A stretch of DNA of 64,000 nt from Treponema saccharophilum DSM 2985 (GCF_000255555.1 NZ_AGRW01000047.1:98876-162875), one strand, 5' to 3'. Shown: positions 37,001 to 44,987, numbered from the stretch's first letter. Numbers and translations are program-made. The notes: generated from the sequence alone by a model not told the origin.

Positions 37001-37620
37001 GTGAGCGACGGATAGATTTTCTCGAATTTGCGGTAGGCTTCGGGGTCGAAGTCCTCCAGAGAGCAGACGAAATCGTCGGCGGTAGTTTCGGAGAGGGTCT
37101 CGAATTTCTTTATGACATCCGGGTACTCCCTCTGCCATTTTCTGATTGCAACAACCGCAGCCTTGTAGCTGGTCTCCGGCATGAAATCGAAAAGCCCGTT
37201 CTCGCGAAGAGCGTTTTTTAGCGCGACAAGGAAACTCTGCGAAAGCCCGGCTCCGCTTCCTCCAATCAAAACGGGCAGGAGTTTTTTTCCGCTTTCGTAG
37301 TAATTTTTGACGAGCCGTTCGACTTTCGGAAATTCAGAGAGTTTTTTCGAGAGGTGACTGAAATCCGAAAAAGGCTCGTGCCCCATCAAAACCGAAAGAA
37401 TCGTGAGGACGATGTGGCTTTTTCCCTTTCCATACGCTCCGATGAGGATTCTTGCGCGGGAAGTGCTTGTTTTTTCCGTGCTTGCGATGATTTTCTCAAG
37501 CAGCTCTATGCTGGAGAACGTCGGGATGAAGGCACGCAGTTTCTCTGCGTCATGCAAATCGTAGGCGATGTTCACCGAATATTGGAAGTTGCCTGCTGTC
37601 TGTATCATTTTGTCATTCAT
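34003..37620 (-). CDS. sspC: Large P-loop ATPase, SspC-like (1205 aa)
   Basis: Walker A is ILIGAYGKGKSHIV at about residues 58-71 and a likely Walker B is LYVVYDEFSKYLES near 240. A long helical body follows with no other family that I recognise; its last quarter has GMAGGSGGNSYSVSF. The size and the N-terminal ATPase resemble the big ATPases of phage-defence operons (SspC, and more distantly BREX BrxC). It overlaps DUF4007 gene sspB and desulfurase gene sspA by four bases each (ATGA), showing tight coupling in the order D-B-C-A. It probably drives or gates the sulfur-insertion complex on DNA. The SspC name rests mainly on context. Confidence 0.72.
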   Translation of the reverse strand: MNDKMIQTAGNFQYSVNIAYDLHDAEKLRAFIPTFSSIELLEKIIASTEKTSTSRARILIGAYGKGKSHIVLTILSVLMGHEPFSDFSHLSKKLSEFPKVERLVKNYYESGKKLLPVLIGGSGAGLSQSFLVALKNALRENGLFDFMPETSYKAAVVAIRKWQREYPDVIKKFETLSETTADDFVCSLEDFDPEAYRKFEKIYPSLTAGSVFNPFLGFDVAELYESVAKELRRQKLFDGLYVVYDEFSKYLESNIESASVSDTKMLQDFAEKCCRSGENQLHLLLISHKEISNYIDKLPKQKTDGWRGISERFEHVLLNNNFSQVYEIISSVIQKDPVLWSEYQKNHSSEFARLEESYRNHPIFDGSEDSSAFYGCFPLHPVSMFVLPRLSERIAQNERTLFTFLSSAGKSTLSAFLEDFDERTFSLVTPDLIFDYFEPLFKKEVYSGEIHDTYILSSQILEKLEKSLTLERKIVKTLSLIYILAQFEKLKPLQEEIVRIYSLSYKNEEIEAALKNLIEKEFVVYLRQSNSFLKLKETSGVDIKKAVGDEIERQKRSFSLARALNEFNSESFFYPYRYNDEKEMTRFFAFRFVEESELSELGKIENEIFADGYIFAVLPKNAPSFDENEAENQTRKLVEKLKQISKKDARLVFVIQKKTVEIEDSIRLLSAVQSLKEKAAADEILSGEYQVILDDTREVAESFIRNFTHAEKKSAVFVQDGGTRTIKRRADFSELLSKICSSVFPDAPVINNEAINKSEITSIAHSSRKKILAGLLRSPLEENLGLSGSGQDVAMMRSCLLRTKIMRCRNEENSPEKRFFIDLDFTDDCFNLSRMVGEIKKFIDSCRGEKRNFEQLYKILLLPEHKIGARKGIIPIFIAAVMNERRKQLVLYSKGRQLPLNAETLSLVNENPGDFSLLYFNLDSSKIGYLAALKSTFSPKTENSGDSKNDAEIVALAMKNWYLSLPKYSRESKTEYSGFISALKNDSGAQELLFSEIPQAFASEKADSSLAEKVGLAKRKYDSQIPELKERLSRTVEKAFGNASSWCSSLNPKVFEEIFPDGTERFLRFFKNEDSESSIYIEEIARIATGLGIGDWSDDCEKRFEDRLVSWKNTAEGFSKKSSANSFEESGMAGGSGGNSYSVSFPSEGGKSVVRRFEKVAESPRARILYNKLTDALETMGYSMSEPEKRQVLMNVLQKMCGGEE

Positions 37621-38522
37621 TTTTCTTCTGCCAATGAGTCGTAGAATTTTTCCGCGTAGAACAAAAAGTCGTTTTCAGGATGCGCGAGGCGGATTACGTC
37701 CAGCCCTGCCGTTCGTATGATTTTCAGCTCGCCAGTCTTTTCCGCATTGCGGAGAACCTCAATCAAAGTAATCGTGTCCAGATTGAAGATGCGGGAGATG
37801 CTGTTCTCAGCCGTCCGAAGCTCGTCCAGGCGGATTTCGCTTTTTCCGCCGCAGCCGTCCGCAATCACGGCGAGCGCGATGTACGGATTGAGAGACGACG
37901 ATGACGGAATCGCCTTCTTGTAGATTCCGTTCTTTCTGTCCGAAACTGCGACGAGGGCAAGTTCCGAAAGCGGACAGGAAATGTTGTTCTCCGGGGACGA
38001 TTTTTCGCTTTCGGAAGAGGAGCGCGGGAGGTACGTTCCGAGAATGCACGAAAAATCGTCGCTCAGGGTGCGGAGAGTGCCGACCTCCTTTTCATCCGCC
38101 TTCGTTTCAGCCTTGATGAACTTCTGCAAATCGATTATGAAATCCTCCTGCGAGAATTCGCTCAGGTTGAAGCGGTTGAAGAAGAAATACCAGCTCGTCG
38201 CGTTATCCTTGTTCGAGGCGAGTTTGTAATGGATAAGCTGCAGCGTCCCGTTTTCCTCGATGTAGCGGTCGTTCTTGAAGACGATTTTTCCGAGTTCCGT
38301 GAGCGACTGCGTTCGTTTTCCGCTGCTCGGCTCGCTCGTAAGCCCCGTCGCCATAAGCCAGTAGCGGAGGCTCTTCACCATGTTGCTTCCGATTCCGAGC
38401 ACGTCCATCGGATTGTTCTTCTTGTCGATGAAGACAGCTCCGCCCGTGTCCTTCACATATTTCATGCCCTTTGAGAGCCAGCCTTTTCGAATAAAAAAAG
38501 TTTCATGCGCCCTGAATTTCAT
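37617..38522 (-). CDS. sspB: DUF4007 protein, SspB-like DNA nickase (301 aa)
   Basis: The N-terminus KFRAHETFFIRKGWLSKGM and the segment VLGIGSNMVKSLRYWLMATGL are the marks of the DUF4007 family. From memory of the literature, SspB of the single-strand phosphorothioation system is a DUF4007 protein that nicks DNA to allow sulfur insertion. The ATG at 38522 directly abuts the sspD stop, and the stop overlaps the sspC start, so the three are translationally coupled. No signal peptide is present; it acts on DNA in the cytoplasm. Family membership is by motif; the nickase role is known for the family, not seen here. Confidence 0.78.
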   Translation of the reverse strand: MKFRAHETFFIRKGWLSKGMKYVKDTGGAVFIDKKNNPMDVLGIGSNMVKSLRYWLMATGLTSEPSSGKRTQSLTELGKIVFKNDRYIEENGTLQLIHYKLASNKDNATSWYFFFNRFNLSEFSQEDFIIDLQKFIKAETKADEKEVGTLRTLSDDFSCILGTYLPRSSSESEKSSPENNISCPLSELALVAVSDRKNGIYKKAIPSSSSLNPYIALAVIADGCGGKSEIRLDELRTAENSISRIFNLDTITLIEVLRNAEKTGELKIIRTAGLDVIRLAHPENDFLFYAEKFYDSLAEEK

Positions 38523-40154
38523 TTATATTCCACCCTTAGTCCGTAAATATTTTCCCATGAGGCAGCCGTTCTCAAGCACGGCCTGGTTCACGCACATCTT
38601 GCAATGGACGCATTTTCCCTCGTCGATTCTGTACCCGTCCGCCGTTATGCTGATTGCCCCACTGCGGCAGACGCTCTCGCACTTGAGGCACTTCCTGCAC
38701 GCGTTGAACTTCCTGATTTGATACGCAATCTGCCTCTGCAAGGCTTCGTGGTCTGCGACGTTCATCGTCCGTATTTTCACGGCGTTCTCGAAACCGTCCA
38801 CCACAAAAGGCTGGAGAGAGATAATCGGAACGTTGGTGCGGATGTCGAGAACCAAAACCTCGTGCAGAATCTTCCTTCCAAGTTCCCGGCTCACCTTTCC
38901 GAACGGCACGAAGAGATTCACCAGAGAGTCGTCGAAAGGACGCACGAGGGCGTAGTTTTTCGCGTGTTCCTCCGCCGTGCAGTTCGTGAAGCGGATTTTC
39001 ACGTCGGCGCTTGCAGGAAGTCCGTTTCCGCCCTGGCGCGCCTTCCACGCACCGGAGTCGACATAGACTTCCGCGTCCGGCTTCCCGATTTTTTTCGCGA
39101 ACGAGACAAGAAATTCGCGCCAGTTTGCCGAGCGCTCCTTCATGTAGATTCTGCTCAGGAACTGCGCGCGCTGGTTGTTGTTCGGGCAGCACCAGCAGCC
39201 CACCCTGTCGTAGCCGAGCCTGTACGCGTCGTTGAAATCGACTTTCTCGGAGAGAATATAGAGCCACACGTCTATGTCCTTCCAGTCGATGATTGGAGAG
39301 GCGACCGTCTGCTTCTGGATTTTCACCGACTCCTTGTCGTCCTCGACACGGTTGTATTTCGAGCGGCTCACGCTTTCGGCGTGCCTTATTCCATAAAATG
39401 TGAGAATCTGCTGGTTCCTGTAGAGCGCGTTCAGCGTCCGCGTTATCGGTCCCGTCTTGAACATCGAGCAGCACCACCGCATCATGCGCGCGGGCGGGCC
39501 GATGTCGTCGCAGACCTTCATGAAATCCTGCTCGTCGTTGATTGCGGTCTCGAAAATCGCGTACGGGTGGTTCTCGCGGAACCGTCTCGCGTACTCAATC
39601 GTCATCGGAAATTCGAGCGTGGTGTTCCCGAAAATGTGGACTAGGCTCGGATTCGAAAGCGCCTTCGTTACGATGTCCGCGGTCACGGTGGAATCCTTTC
39701 CGCCGGAGAACGAAAGGACGATGTTCTCAATCGGGAATTTCTCGGCCTCTCTTTTTATGAACGAATGCGCCTCCTCGATGAGCATGTTGAGCCTGGTCTT
39801 GTTGGCGCGGACAAAACGGTCGACTTGGGCTTCAAACAGCGACTTTACTTCGTCGCTCTCGTTCCGGCTTTTCAGTTCGGCGAGTTTTTCAGAAAGAGCA
39901 TCGCAGTCGGCCTCAAGGAAAGTCCTCGACGGAAACGACTTCGATTTTCCGTTCGAGTAATAGCGGCTGTTCTGCGCCCAAAGCGATTTTTTAGCGAGCG
40001 AGAACGGCTCCTTTTTCAGGAGCAGCTCCGTCAAAAGCCGCTCCTCCGGGAACACCGGGCGCAAGTCGCTCGAAAGATATGTCGTGCTTCCGCCGCACAA
40101 CGGGCAGACACCCTTCCCGCTCACCTCGTCGATGTCCGAAAGCCGCGTAATCAC
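38523..40154 (-). CDS. sspD: PAPS-reductase-like ATP pyrophosphatase with 4Fe-4S motifs, SspD
   Basis: The PP-loop SFSGGKDST (about residues 147-155) binds ATP as in PAPS reductases and DndC. Other family motifs: PARMMRWCCSMFK, DWKDIDVWLYIL, GCWCCPNNN. The C-terminus has a ferredoxin-like CRKCLKCESVC and a second CVHCKMC whose last cysteine is displaced. It would activate the DNA backbone with ATP and pass on sulfur from SspA. The only usual start is GTG at 40154. Yet the same frame upstream still reads VYYCAACDVPV, half of a zinc ribbon that would pair with CPLCGG at about 17, without any ATG, GTG or TTG before a stop. The N-terminus may therefore be truncated or frameshifted. First gene of the operon. 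Confidence 0.8.
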   Translation of the reverse strand: MITRLSDIDEVSGKGVCPLCGGSTTYLSSDLRPVFPEERLLTELLLKKEPFSLAKKSLWAQNSRYYSNGKSKSFPSRTFLEADCDALSEKLAELKSRNESDEVKSLFEAQVDRFVRANKTRLNMLIEEAHSFIKREAEKFPIENIVLSFSGGKDSTVTADIVTKALSNPSLVHIFGNTTLEFPMTIEYARRFRENHPYAIFETAINDEQDFMKVCDDIGPPARMMRWCCSMFKTGPITRTLNALYRNQQILTFYGIRHAESVSRSKYNRVEDDKESVKIQKQTVASPIIDWKDIDVWLYILSEKVDFNDAYRLGYDRVGCWCCPNNNQRAQFLSRIYMKERSANWREFLVSFAKKIGKPDAEVYVDSGAWKARQGGNGLPASADVKIRFTNCTAEEHAKNYALVRPFDDSLVNLFVPFGKVSRELGRKILHEVLVLDIRTNVPIISLQPFVVDGFENAVKIRTMNVADHEALQRQIAYQIRKFNACRKCLKCESVCRSGAISITADGYRIDEGKCVHCKMCVNQAVLENGCLMGKYLRTKGGI

Positions 40155-40212
40155 GGGAACATCGCAAGCTGCGCAGTAATAAACATGCGCGGAAAAAGGA
40201 ACGTTTTTTGTG

Positions 40213-40242
40213 TTACATTATTTTAGAAAAAATCGATATAAT
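40213..40242 (+). promoter_or_regulatory. Possible promoter toward the HNH gene
   Basis: TATAAT at 40237-40242 is a consensus -10 box; TTACAT, 18 bases upstream, is a poor -35 box. It points at the acetyltransferase remnant and the HNH gene. No clear promoter was seen for sspD in the opposite direction. Confidence 0.4.
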
Positions 40243-40272
40243 AGAGAGAAAAACTTATGAGGTTTTCAGAAA

Positions 40273-40432
40273 ATGATTTTAAATATTGAGCATTTGTTTG
40301 ATAATCCTAAAAATATCGAACAAATAAAAGGCTTTTCCATTAGAGAGCGAAGCGATTATGGACTTGAATTATATTTAAAACAGACTACATATGCAAAAAG
40401 AAGATAGCACAAAAAACGTTCGTTTAAAGTGA
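40273..40432 (+). pseudogene. Acetyltransferase-like remnant
   Basis: An ATG at 40273 with GAGG upstream opens a 44-codon frame (MILNIEHLFDNPKNIEQIKG, SDYGLELYLKQTTYA) ending at TAG 40405. A shift of one base at the AAAAAG run continues as KEDSTKNVRLK before another stop. The pattern recalls the first 60 residues of GNAT-like acetyltransferases, then the gene is gone. It is AT-rich relative to its surroundings. The family guess is weak. Confidence 0.4.
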
Positions 40433-40450
40433 CAAAAAAAAGACGCAGTT

Positions 40451-41488
40451 ATGAACAATGCAGGCTGGGACGCAAAGGAAAACCTGATTCCGTTTTCACC
40501 GATTACCGACGGGGAAGTCATCCGCTCAATAAATTCCGCGCTGATTGGAAATTCGAAACGCACGACTTCCTACAAATTCGTCTTCTTCAAATCAATTCTG
40601 GACAACCTTTTCAACGTCGATTTGAACAGCGATTCAGAATATTTTCTGGGCTTCGACGCGATTTCGCTCCGGTTCGCGGAAATCTACTGGAACCTGATTC
40701 TTCGCTGCAAACTACGGCAGATGCCTGAAAATTCAGACGGGAAAATATCGGCAATCGAGCGGATTCTCTTCGATTTCTGCGAAAAATACGGATATTCAAT
40801 CGACGAAACGGAATTCGCATTTGAAGGACTGCGGAACGCGCAGCAGCTTGAGCTTTCGGAGAAGATAAAAAAATCGGTCGTCACAAAATATGTTCTCGGT
40901 GCGTTCTGCGCCGACACGGACTGGAAATTCTATCATTTTTCCAAACCGAAGAAATGGCATGGAATTTTCATCAGCAGGGATTTCTTCATCGTCCTCGCAA
41001 AATACAGAAGCGATTTTGAGAAAGTGAACTATTTCGAGTGGATAAAATATCTTGAGGGCATAAACAAAGAAGAGGATTCCTACATGCTCGCAAGCAAGCT
41101 CGACAAATCGACAGAGCGCGAGAACCTCAATCCGTACAGGAAAACGCTTTTTGAATTCGGGCAGACCAAGTGCTTCTACTGCGGAAAAAATCTCGGCGAA
41201 AACGCGGTCGACCATTTCATTCCGTGGAGTTTCGTCAAAGACGACAAGCTGTGGAATTTCGTCCTTGCGTGCCCGCTCTGCAACTCGAAAAAATCGGACT
41301 CGCTGACCTCGCAGGATTTTCTGGACAACCTGCGGCTGCGGAACGAAAAGCTCCGAAAAATGAACCACGATTTCGTCCAAAGGGAATTCAAATCGTACAC
41401 GTTCTCGAAGCTCGCGCTCATGTACCAGAACGCGGTCTTCAACGGCTACAGATGCGGCTGGATGCCAGGCGGCAGGGACGCACGCTGA
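40451..41488 (+). CDS. HNH endonuclease divergent from the phosphorothioation operon (345 aa)
   Basis: The C-terminal part has an HNH nuclease core with zinc-binding cysteines: CFYCGKNL, then VDHFIPWSF, then LWNFVLACPLCNSKKSD (about residues 238-282). The first 230 residues are helical and not recognised (TTSYKFVFFKSILDNL). HNH enzymes cut DNA; lying back-to-back with sspD, this may be an additional restriction arm. The start codon has no good ribosome site, only an A-rich stretch, so expression could be weak. The SspE restriction protein also ends in an HNH-type domain (DUF1524) but has an N-terminal DUF262 that I do not see here, so this is not SspE. Confidence 0.78.
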   Translation: MNNAGWDAKENLIPFSPITDGEVIRSINSALIGNSKRTTSYKFVFFKSILDNLFNVDLNSDSEYFLGFDAISLRFAEIYWNLILRCKLRQMPENSDGKISAIERILFDFCEKYGYSIDETEFAFEGLRNAQQLELSEKIKKSVVTKYVLGAFCADTDWKFYHFSKPKKWHGIFISRDFFIVLAKYRSDFEKVNYFEWIKYLEGINKEEDSYMLASKLDKSTERENLNPYRKTLFEFGQTKCFYCGKNLGENAVDHFIPWSFVKDDKLWNFVLACPLCNSKKSDSLTSQDFLDNLRLRNEKLRKMNHDFVQREFKSYTFSKLALMYQNAVFNGYRCGWMPGGRDAR

Positions 41489-41566
41489 AAAAAAATGGCG
41501 GCGCGGCATTCGCTGTTTTTCCAGCCGCGTCCTATTCCCCGCGCAATGCGTGGGCGGAATGTATTT

Positions 41567-41596
41567 TTCGACAAATTGCCGAAAAGGAAATATAAT
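41567..41596 (+). promoter_or_regulatory. Promoter for the EAL-domain gene
   Basis: TTCGAC/TCGACA and TATAAT (41591-41596) are 17-18 bases apart, 32 bases before the ATG at 41629. GGGGA at 41618-41622 can serve as the ribosome site. Confidence 0.55.
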
Positions 41597-41628
41597 GAGT
41601 CATCTTTCAAAAAGTTCGGGGAATTTTT

Positions 41629-43446
41629 ATGGTCATAAACAAGCGGAATCAGCTCTACAAACCGGAGCGGATTCTTTATTATATTGAGGCTTCCGATTCG
41701 GATATCGAGGCTTTTTGTAACGGCGTTGTGTGTGACAAAATCAAAAAGTATGCGGATTCATTCGGAGCTTATGATTATCCCGGCGTTTTTTTCATTCATC
41801 CGCTCGGCAAAAAAGTAATCGGAATCGAATTCCGGCGCGGCGATGCGCGAATAGCATATCCCGACGACCTCGACTCGCTCGTCTTGGAAAGCTCTTTCTT
41901 TTATGCGGTCGAGTTTGAAAAGGAAAACGAGATTACCGAGCAGTATATTCAGGTATATATTCAAAAAACAAAGCAAACGCTTCTGTTTGATGATGACGCC
42001 CACAGGCAATACAGCGATTTGGCCATAAAACCCGAGCCAAATGTGACGGCAGTTTTCGAACATGCAAAAAAAATCAGGATTCTGTATGAGTGCGCTCTTA
42101 AAAAGAACCATGCGAAAGATGTCATAGCCAACAACCTGGACGAGCTTGACAAAGGAATGCTTTACCGCAAGGCATTTTTCGATCCTATCACGAATTATTA
42201 CAACTGGAACCATCTCGTCCCGTATCTTGAAATTCCGGAAAGCGCGGGCATAAAGGACTACGCGTTCGCTCATTTCGACATAAAGATGTTCAGGGTTCTG
42301 AATGAAATTTATGGTCACATTGTGGCGAACAAGGTTCTGACGAACGTCGTGAATGCAATAAAGGCGGCTGATTTCATATATGCCGGAGGAAGATGCCACG
42401 AAGACAACTTCGCGATTATCCTTAAAGACATGCCGCAGGAAGAAACGGCCGAGAAGCTGGATATTTTTTTTGAGGGCATTTCGCATCTTGAAGAAGATCC
42501 GAATTATAAGATTCATTATCGTTGCGGTGTCGTCCCGATGCAATTCGCGATTCATTCCGGGAACAGGGTCGCGGATGAAGCCAAGATGGCACAGGCTTTG
42601 GGAAACAGCCCCGACAAGACGGACATCGTTTTTTACACGGAAAAGATGCACGACGACGTTCTTTGGAGCAACACTATCAAGGCTTATGTCGACACTGCCG
42701 TTGAAAAAGACGAATTTTTCGTAAATCTGCAACCCAAAGTCGACATCGCCACGGAAAAATTGAAGGGCGCGGAAGCGCTGGTCAGATGGAATTACAAGGG
42801 AAAAGAATTTCTGTCACCGACGAGGTTCATTCCGTTTTTTGAGAAGGACGGCTCAATCGGCAAAATCGACGACATCGTATTGAAGAAAGTCTGCGCGGCA
42901 TTCGCAAAATGGAAGGGCGAGGGAAAAAAACTTTATCCGGTCTCGGTGAATCTTTCCCGAAACCGCCTGTACGACAAGAATATCATTACGCACCTTACGG
43001 ATATTGTTGATTCATTCGGCGTGAGCCACAGCCTGATTGATTTCGAGCTGACAGAAAGCGCGACCTACAACGACATGGAGCAGATGATACGGGTTCTGGA
43101 GGAGCTTCGCTCGCTTGGTTTCAAGATTTCGATGGATGATTTCGGAACAGGATATTCTTCATTGTCGCTGCTTACGCAAATGCCGCTCGACACGCTTAAA
43201 ATCGACAAAAGCTTCGTCGACAAAGTCGGGACGGAGCTGGAAAACGAAAAAGATTTGGCCGTAATCCGACATATCATCTCGCTTGCACGGGAACTGAATT
43301 TCACCTGCCTGGTCGAGGGCGCGGAACAAAAGCAACAGGTGGAAAAACTCCGCGCCTTGGGGTGCGAGGTCATTCAGGGCTATTATTATTGCAAGCCGAT
43401 TTCTATTGAAGAATACGAAAATCGATATTTGCGGAACCGCCGCTAA
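41629..43446 (+). CDS. EAL-type c-di-GMP phosphodiesterase with degenerate GGDEF (605 aa)
   Basis: About 190 N-terminal residues of unknown fold are followed by a GGDEF-fold domain (190-345) in which the signature is replaced by GGRCHEDNF, so cyclase activity is unlikely. The EAL domain (about 350-600) keeps every catalytic mark: GAEALVRW, VSVNLSR, FELTESA, MDDFGTGYSSL, LKIDKSF, LVEGAEQ and IQGYYYCKP. It should therefore hydrolyse c-di-GMP. There is no signal peptide or membrane span; it is a cytoplasmic enzyme. It has its own promoter and may be regulated through its unusual N-terminus. A larger EAL protein lies at 46853. Confidence 0.88.
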   Translation: MVINKRNQLYKPERILYYIEASDSDIEAFCNGVVCDKIKKYADSFGAYDYPGVFFIHPLGKKVIGIEFRRGDARIAYPDDLDSLVLESSFFYAVEFEKENEITEQYIQVYIQKTKQTLLFDDDAHRQYSDLAIKPEPNVTAVFEHAKKIRILYECALKKNHAKDVIANNLDELDKGMLYRKAFFDPITNYYNWNHLVPYLEIPESAGIKDYAFAHFDIKMFRVLNEIYGHIVANKVLTNVVNAIKAADFIYAGGRCHEDNFAIILKDMPQEETAEKLDIFFEGISHLEEDPNYKIHYRCGVVPMQFAIHSGNRVADEAKMAQALGNSPDKTDIVFYTEKMHDDVLWSNTIKAYVDTAVEKDEFFVNLQPKVDIATEKLKGAEALVRWNYKGKEFLSPTRFIPFFEKDGSIGKIDDIVLKKVCAAFAKWKGEGKKLYPVSVNLSRNRLYDKNIITHLTDIVDSFGVSHSLIDFELTESATYNDMEQMIRVLEELRSLGFKISMDDFGTGYSSLSLLTQMPLDTLKIDKSFVDKVGTELENEKDLAVIRHIISLARELNFTCLVEGAEQKQQVEKLRALGCEVIQGYYYCKPISIEEYENRYLRNRR

Positions 43447-43497
43447 AAGAAACAGGAAAACAGTTTACGGTCGTTTTTATGGTCATAACCCGAGCGC

Positions 43498-43523
43498 CAT
43501 TCCGAACTTGATTCGGCATGACA
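43498..43523. repeat. Single REP-like palindrome
   Basis: CATTCCGAACTTGATTCGGCATGACA, a half-decayed copy of the intergenic repeat of the left third. Just before it (43472-43486) is TTTTTATGGTCATAA, an exact copy of the bases around the start codon of the EAL gene at 41629. Confidence 0.6.
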
Positions 43524-43535
43524 ATTTTTTTCCGC

Positions 43536-44849
43536 TCAATCGATTTTGAAAAGCGTGAGGCAGCCGTTCATGTCCTTGTCCTGGTTCTTGTTGGCGAACG
43601 AGACGGGATAGCCGTTCTCCATCGGGTTCGGGATGGAAAGGAGGACGGTGCAGCCGGACGCGCCGGGAATTTTTCTCGAAACGGAAAATGACACGGAGGA
43701 GCCGGGAGCGATTTTCGTGACGTCCCAGCCGGGATTGAATTTCTCCCCGATTATCCCGTCTTTCACAAGCGATATTTCAAAAGGCCACTTGTAATAGAAG
43801 GGAGCCGTGCCGTCGTTCCTGATTTCGGCGGTGATGCTGAGATTCTGCCCGGAACAGGAAAAAGACGCGGAGACGACGCTGAATTCGTATCCGAGCGCGT
43901 TCGAGGCATCCAAAATCCGCTCCCGTTCTATTGCGCCGCATTTTTTCGCGAACGCCGCCGCGCACAGAAGCGACGACACGTGGAATTCGTTCGCACGGCC
44001 CGAGAATTTCTCCATGACCGCCCATTCACCGCATCTTTTTATGAAATCTTCCTGCACCGTCGGGGCAAGCTCTCCCGTCACCATCGCCTTCCGCCAGCGT
44101 GACGGGAGATTTTCCGCGGATGAAAGCATTTCCCTGAAATAATCGTCGTCGTCGTCGCTGCAGACCATATCGTTGTAGAAGCCGATGTTGTCGCATTCCG
44201 AGACGCCCGGATGGCTCGGCGAGCGCGATGAAATCTGCGTCGTCCTGAAATTCCGCGAGAATGCGGAGAAAAAGCGCCACCACGTATCGTCCGTTACGCG
44301 CGCGTCCTCGTTTTCCTCGCAATAGAAGACGTGATGCTCGCCCCAATGGCCGATAAGCCCCGTCTCGATGTTCGCAATCCGGGCGTCGCCGTCGTATTTT
44401 CCGGCAAGCTTTTCTATGAACGACTCGATTTCCCCGAGGAGGTTCTCGTCGTTGTAATCGGGCGAGAGGAACGTCTTCCCGTCGTATTCGTAGCTGAACT
44501 TCTCGACATCGATGAAATCCGGAAGATGGAGCGCGGCTCCCGGCTCGTCGATGACAAAGCGGACGATTGATTGGTGCCGGCGCGATTTCGCCTCCTCAAG
44601 CTTCTCCTCCAGGACGGAAAAATCGCACTCGCCCGGGGAGACGAGCACCTCGTCGAACGGGACGGGAACGTACTCAAGGCTGTGCGGAACGTCGTTCTCC
44701 GCGTCCCCCTCCCACGACGCGAAACCTTTCAGCGGGTTCGCAGTCCTCACCTTTGCATACTGCATGCCTTCCCCGAAATCGCCCGGAGCCGAACAGGAAA
44801 ACACAGAAGACAAGACGAAAAGCGGAAAAAGCAACGTACGGATTTTCAT
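43536..44849 (-). CDS. DUF4874/DUF4832 lipoprotein (437 aa)
   Basis: I took MKIRTLLFPLFVLSSVFSCS at 44849 as the start because it is a lipoprotein signal (SVFSC, cysteine 19). The mature part has NPLKGFASWEG and SLEYVPVPFDEVLV, then IETGLIGHWGEHH, which mark the DUF4874 TIM-barrel-like half; the second half (ALGYEFSVVSASFS, SITAEIRNDGTAPFYY) matches DUF4832. These pairs resemble glycoside hydrolases in fold and are found in carbohydrate-degrading bacteria, but no activity is established to my knowledge. No clear ribosome site is seen. A polypurine repeat tract begins some 45 bases upstream of the start. Confidence 0.75.
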   Translation of the reverse strand: MKIRTLLFPLFVLSSVFSCSAPGDFGEGMQYAKVRTANPLKGFASWEGDAENDVPHSLEYVPVPFDEVLVSPGECDFSVLEEKLEEAKSRRHQSIVRFVIDEPGAALHLPDFIDVEKFSYEYDGKTFLSPDYNDENLLGEIESFIEKLAGKYDGDARIANIETGLIGHWGEHHVFYCEENEDARVTDDTWWRFFSAFSRNFRTTQISSRSPSHPGVSECDNIGFYNDMVCSDDDDDYFREMLSSAENLPSRWRKAMVTGELAPTVQEDFIKRCGEWAVMEKFSGRANEFHVSSLLCAAAFAKKCGAIERERILDASNALGYEFSVVSASFSCSGQNLSITAEIRNDGTAPFYYKWPFEISLVKDGIIGEKFNPGWDVTKIAPGSSVSFSVSRKIPGASGCTVLLSIPNPMENGYPVSFANKNQDKDMNGCLTLFKID

Positions 44850-44894
44850 AACGCGGGGAATTGTACTGAATTCCGCCATGGAAGTCATGACGAA

Positions 44895-44985
44895 CGGGAA
44901 ACGGAGAGTGGAGAGCGGAGAGCGGAGAGTGGAGAGCGAAGAGCGGAGAGTGGAAAGTGGGGAGCGGAGAGCGGGGAGTTGAGGG
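44895..44985. repeat. Polypurine minisatellite (GGAGAGTGGAGAGC type), left tract
   Basis: Imperfect 7- to 8-base units GGAGAGT/GGAGAGC repeated about a dozen times. It directly precedes the 3' end of the IVP gene, and a second tract starts 20 bases beyond its start codon. Confidence 0.85.
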
Positions 44986-44987
44986 GG

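Noticed and set aside
38572..39477. Second minus-strand frame within sspD
   Set aside because: Shadow of the PAPS-reductase frame, no motifs of its own.
38523..40154. Housekeeping sulfate assimilation gene (cysH)
   Set aside because: Operon partners (DUF4007, large ATPase, desulfurase) and extra ferredoxin motifs fit DNA phosphorothioation better; no cysteine-synthesis gene is near.
41489..41628. c-di-GMP riboswitch before the EAL gene
   Set aside because: No GEMM-type core such as GACGCAAAGCC is present.
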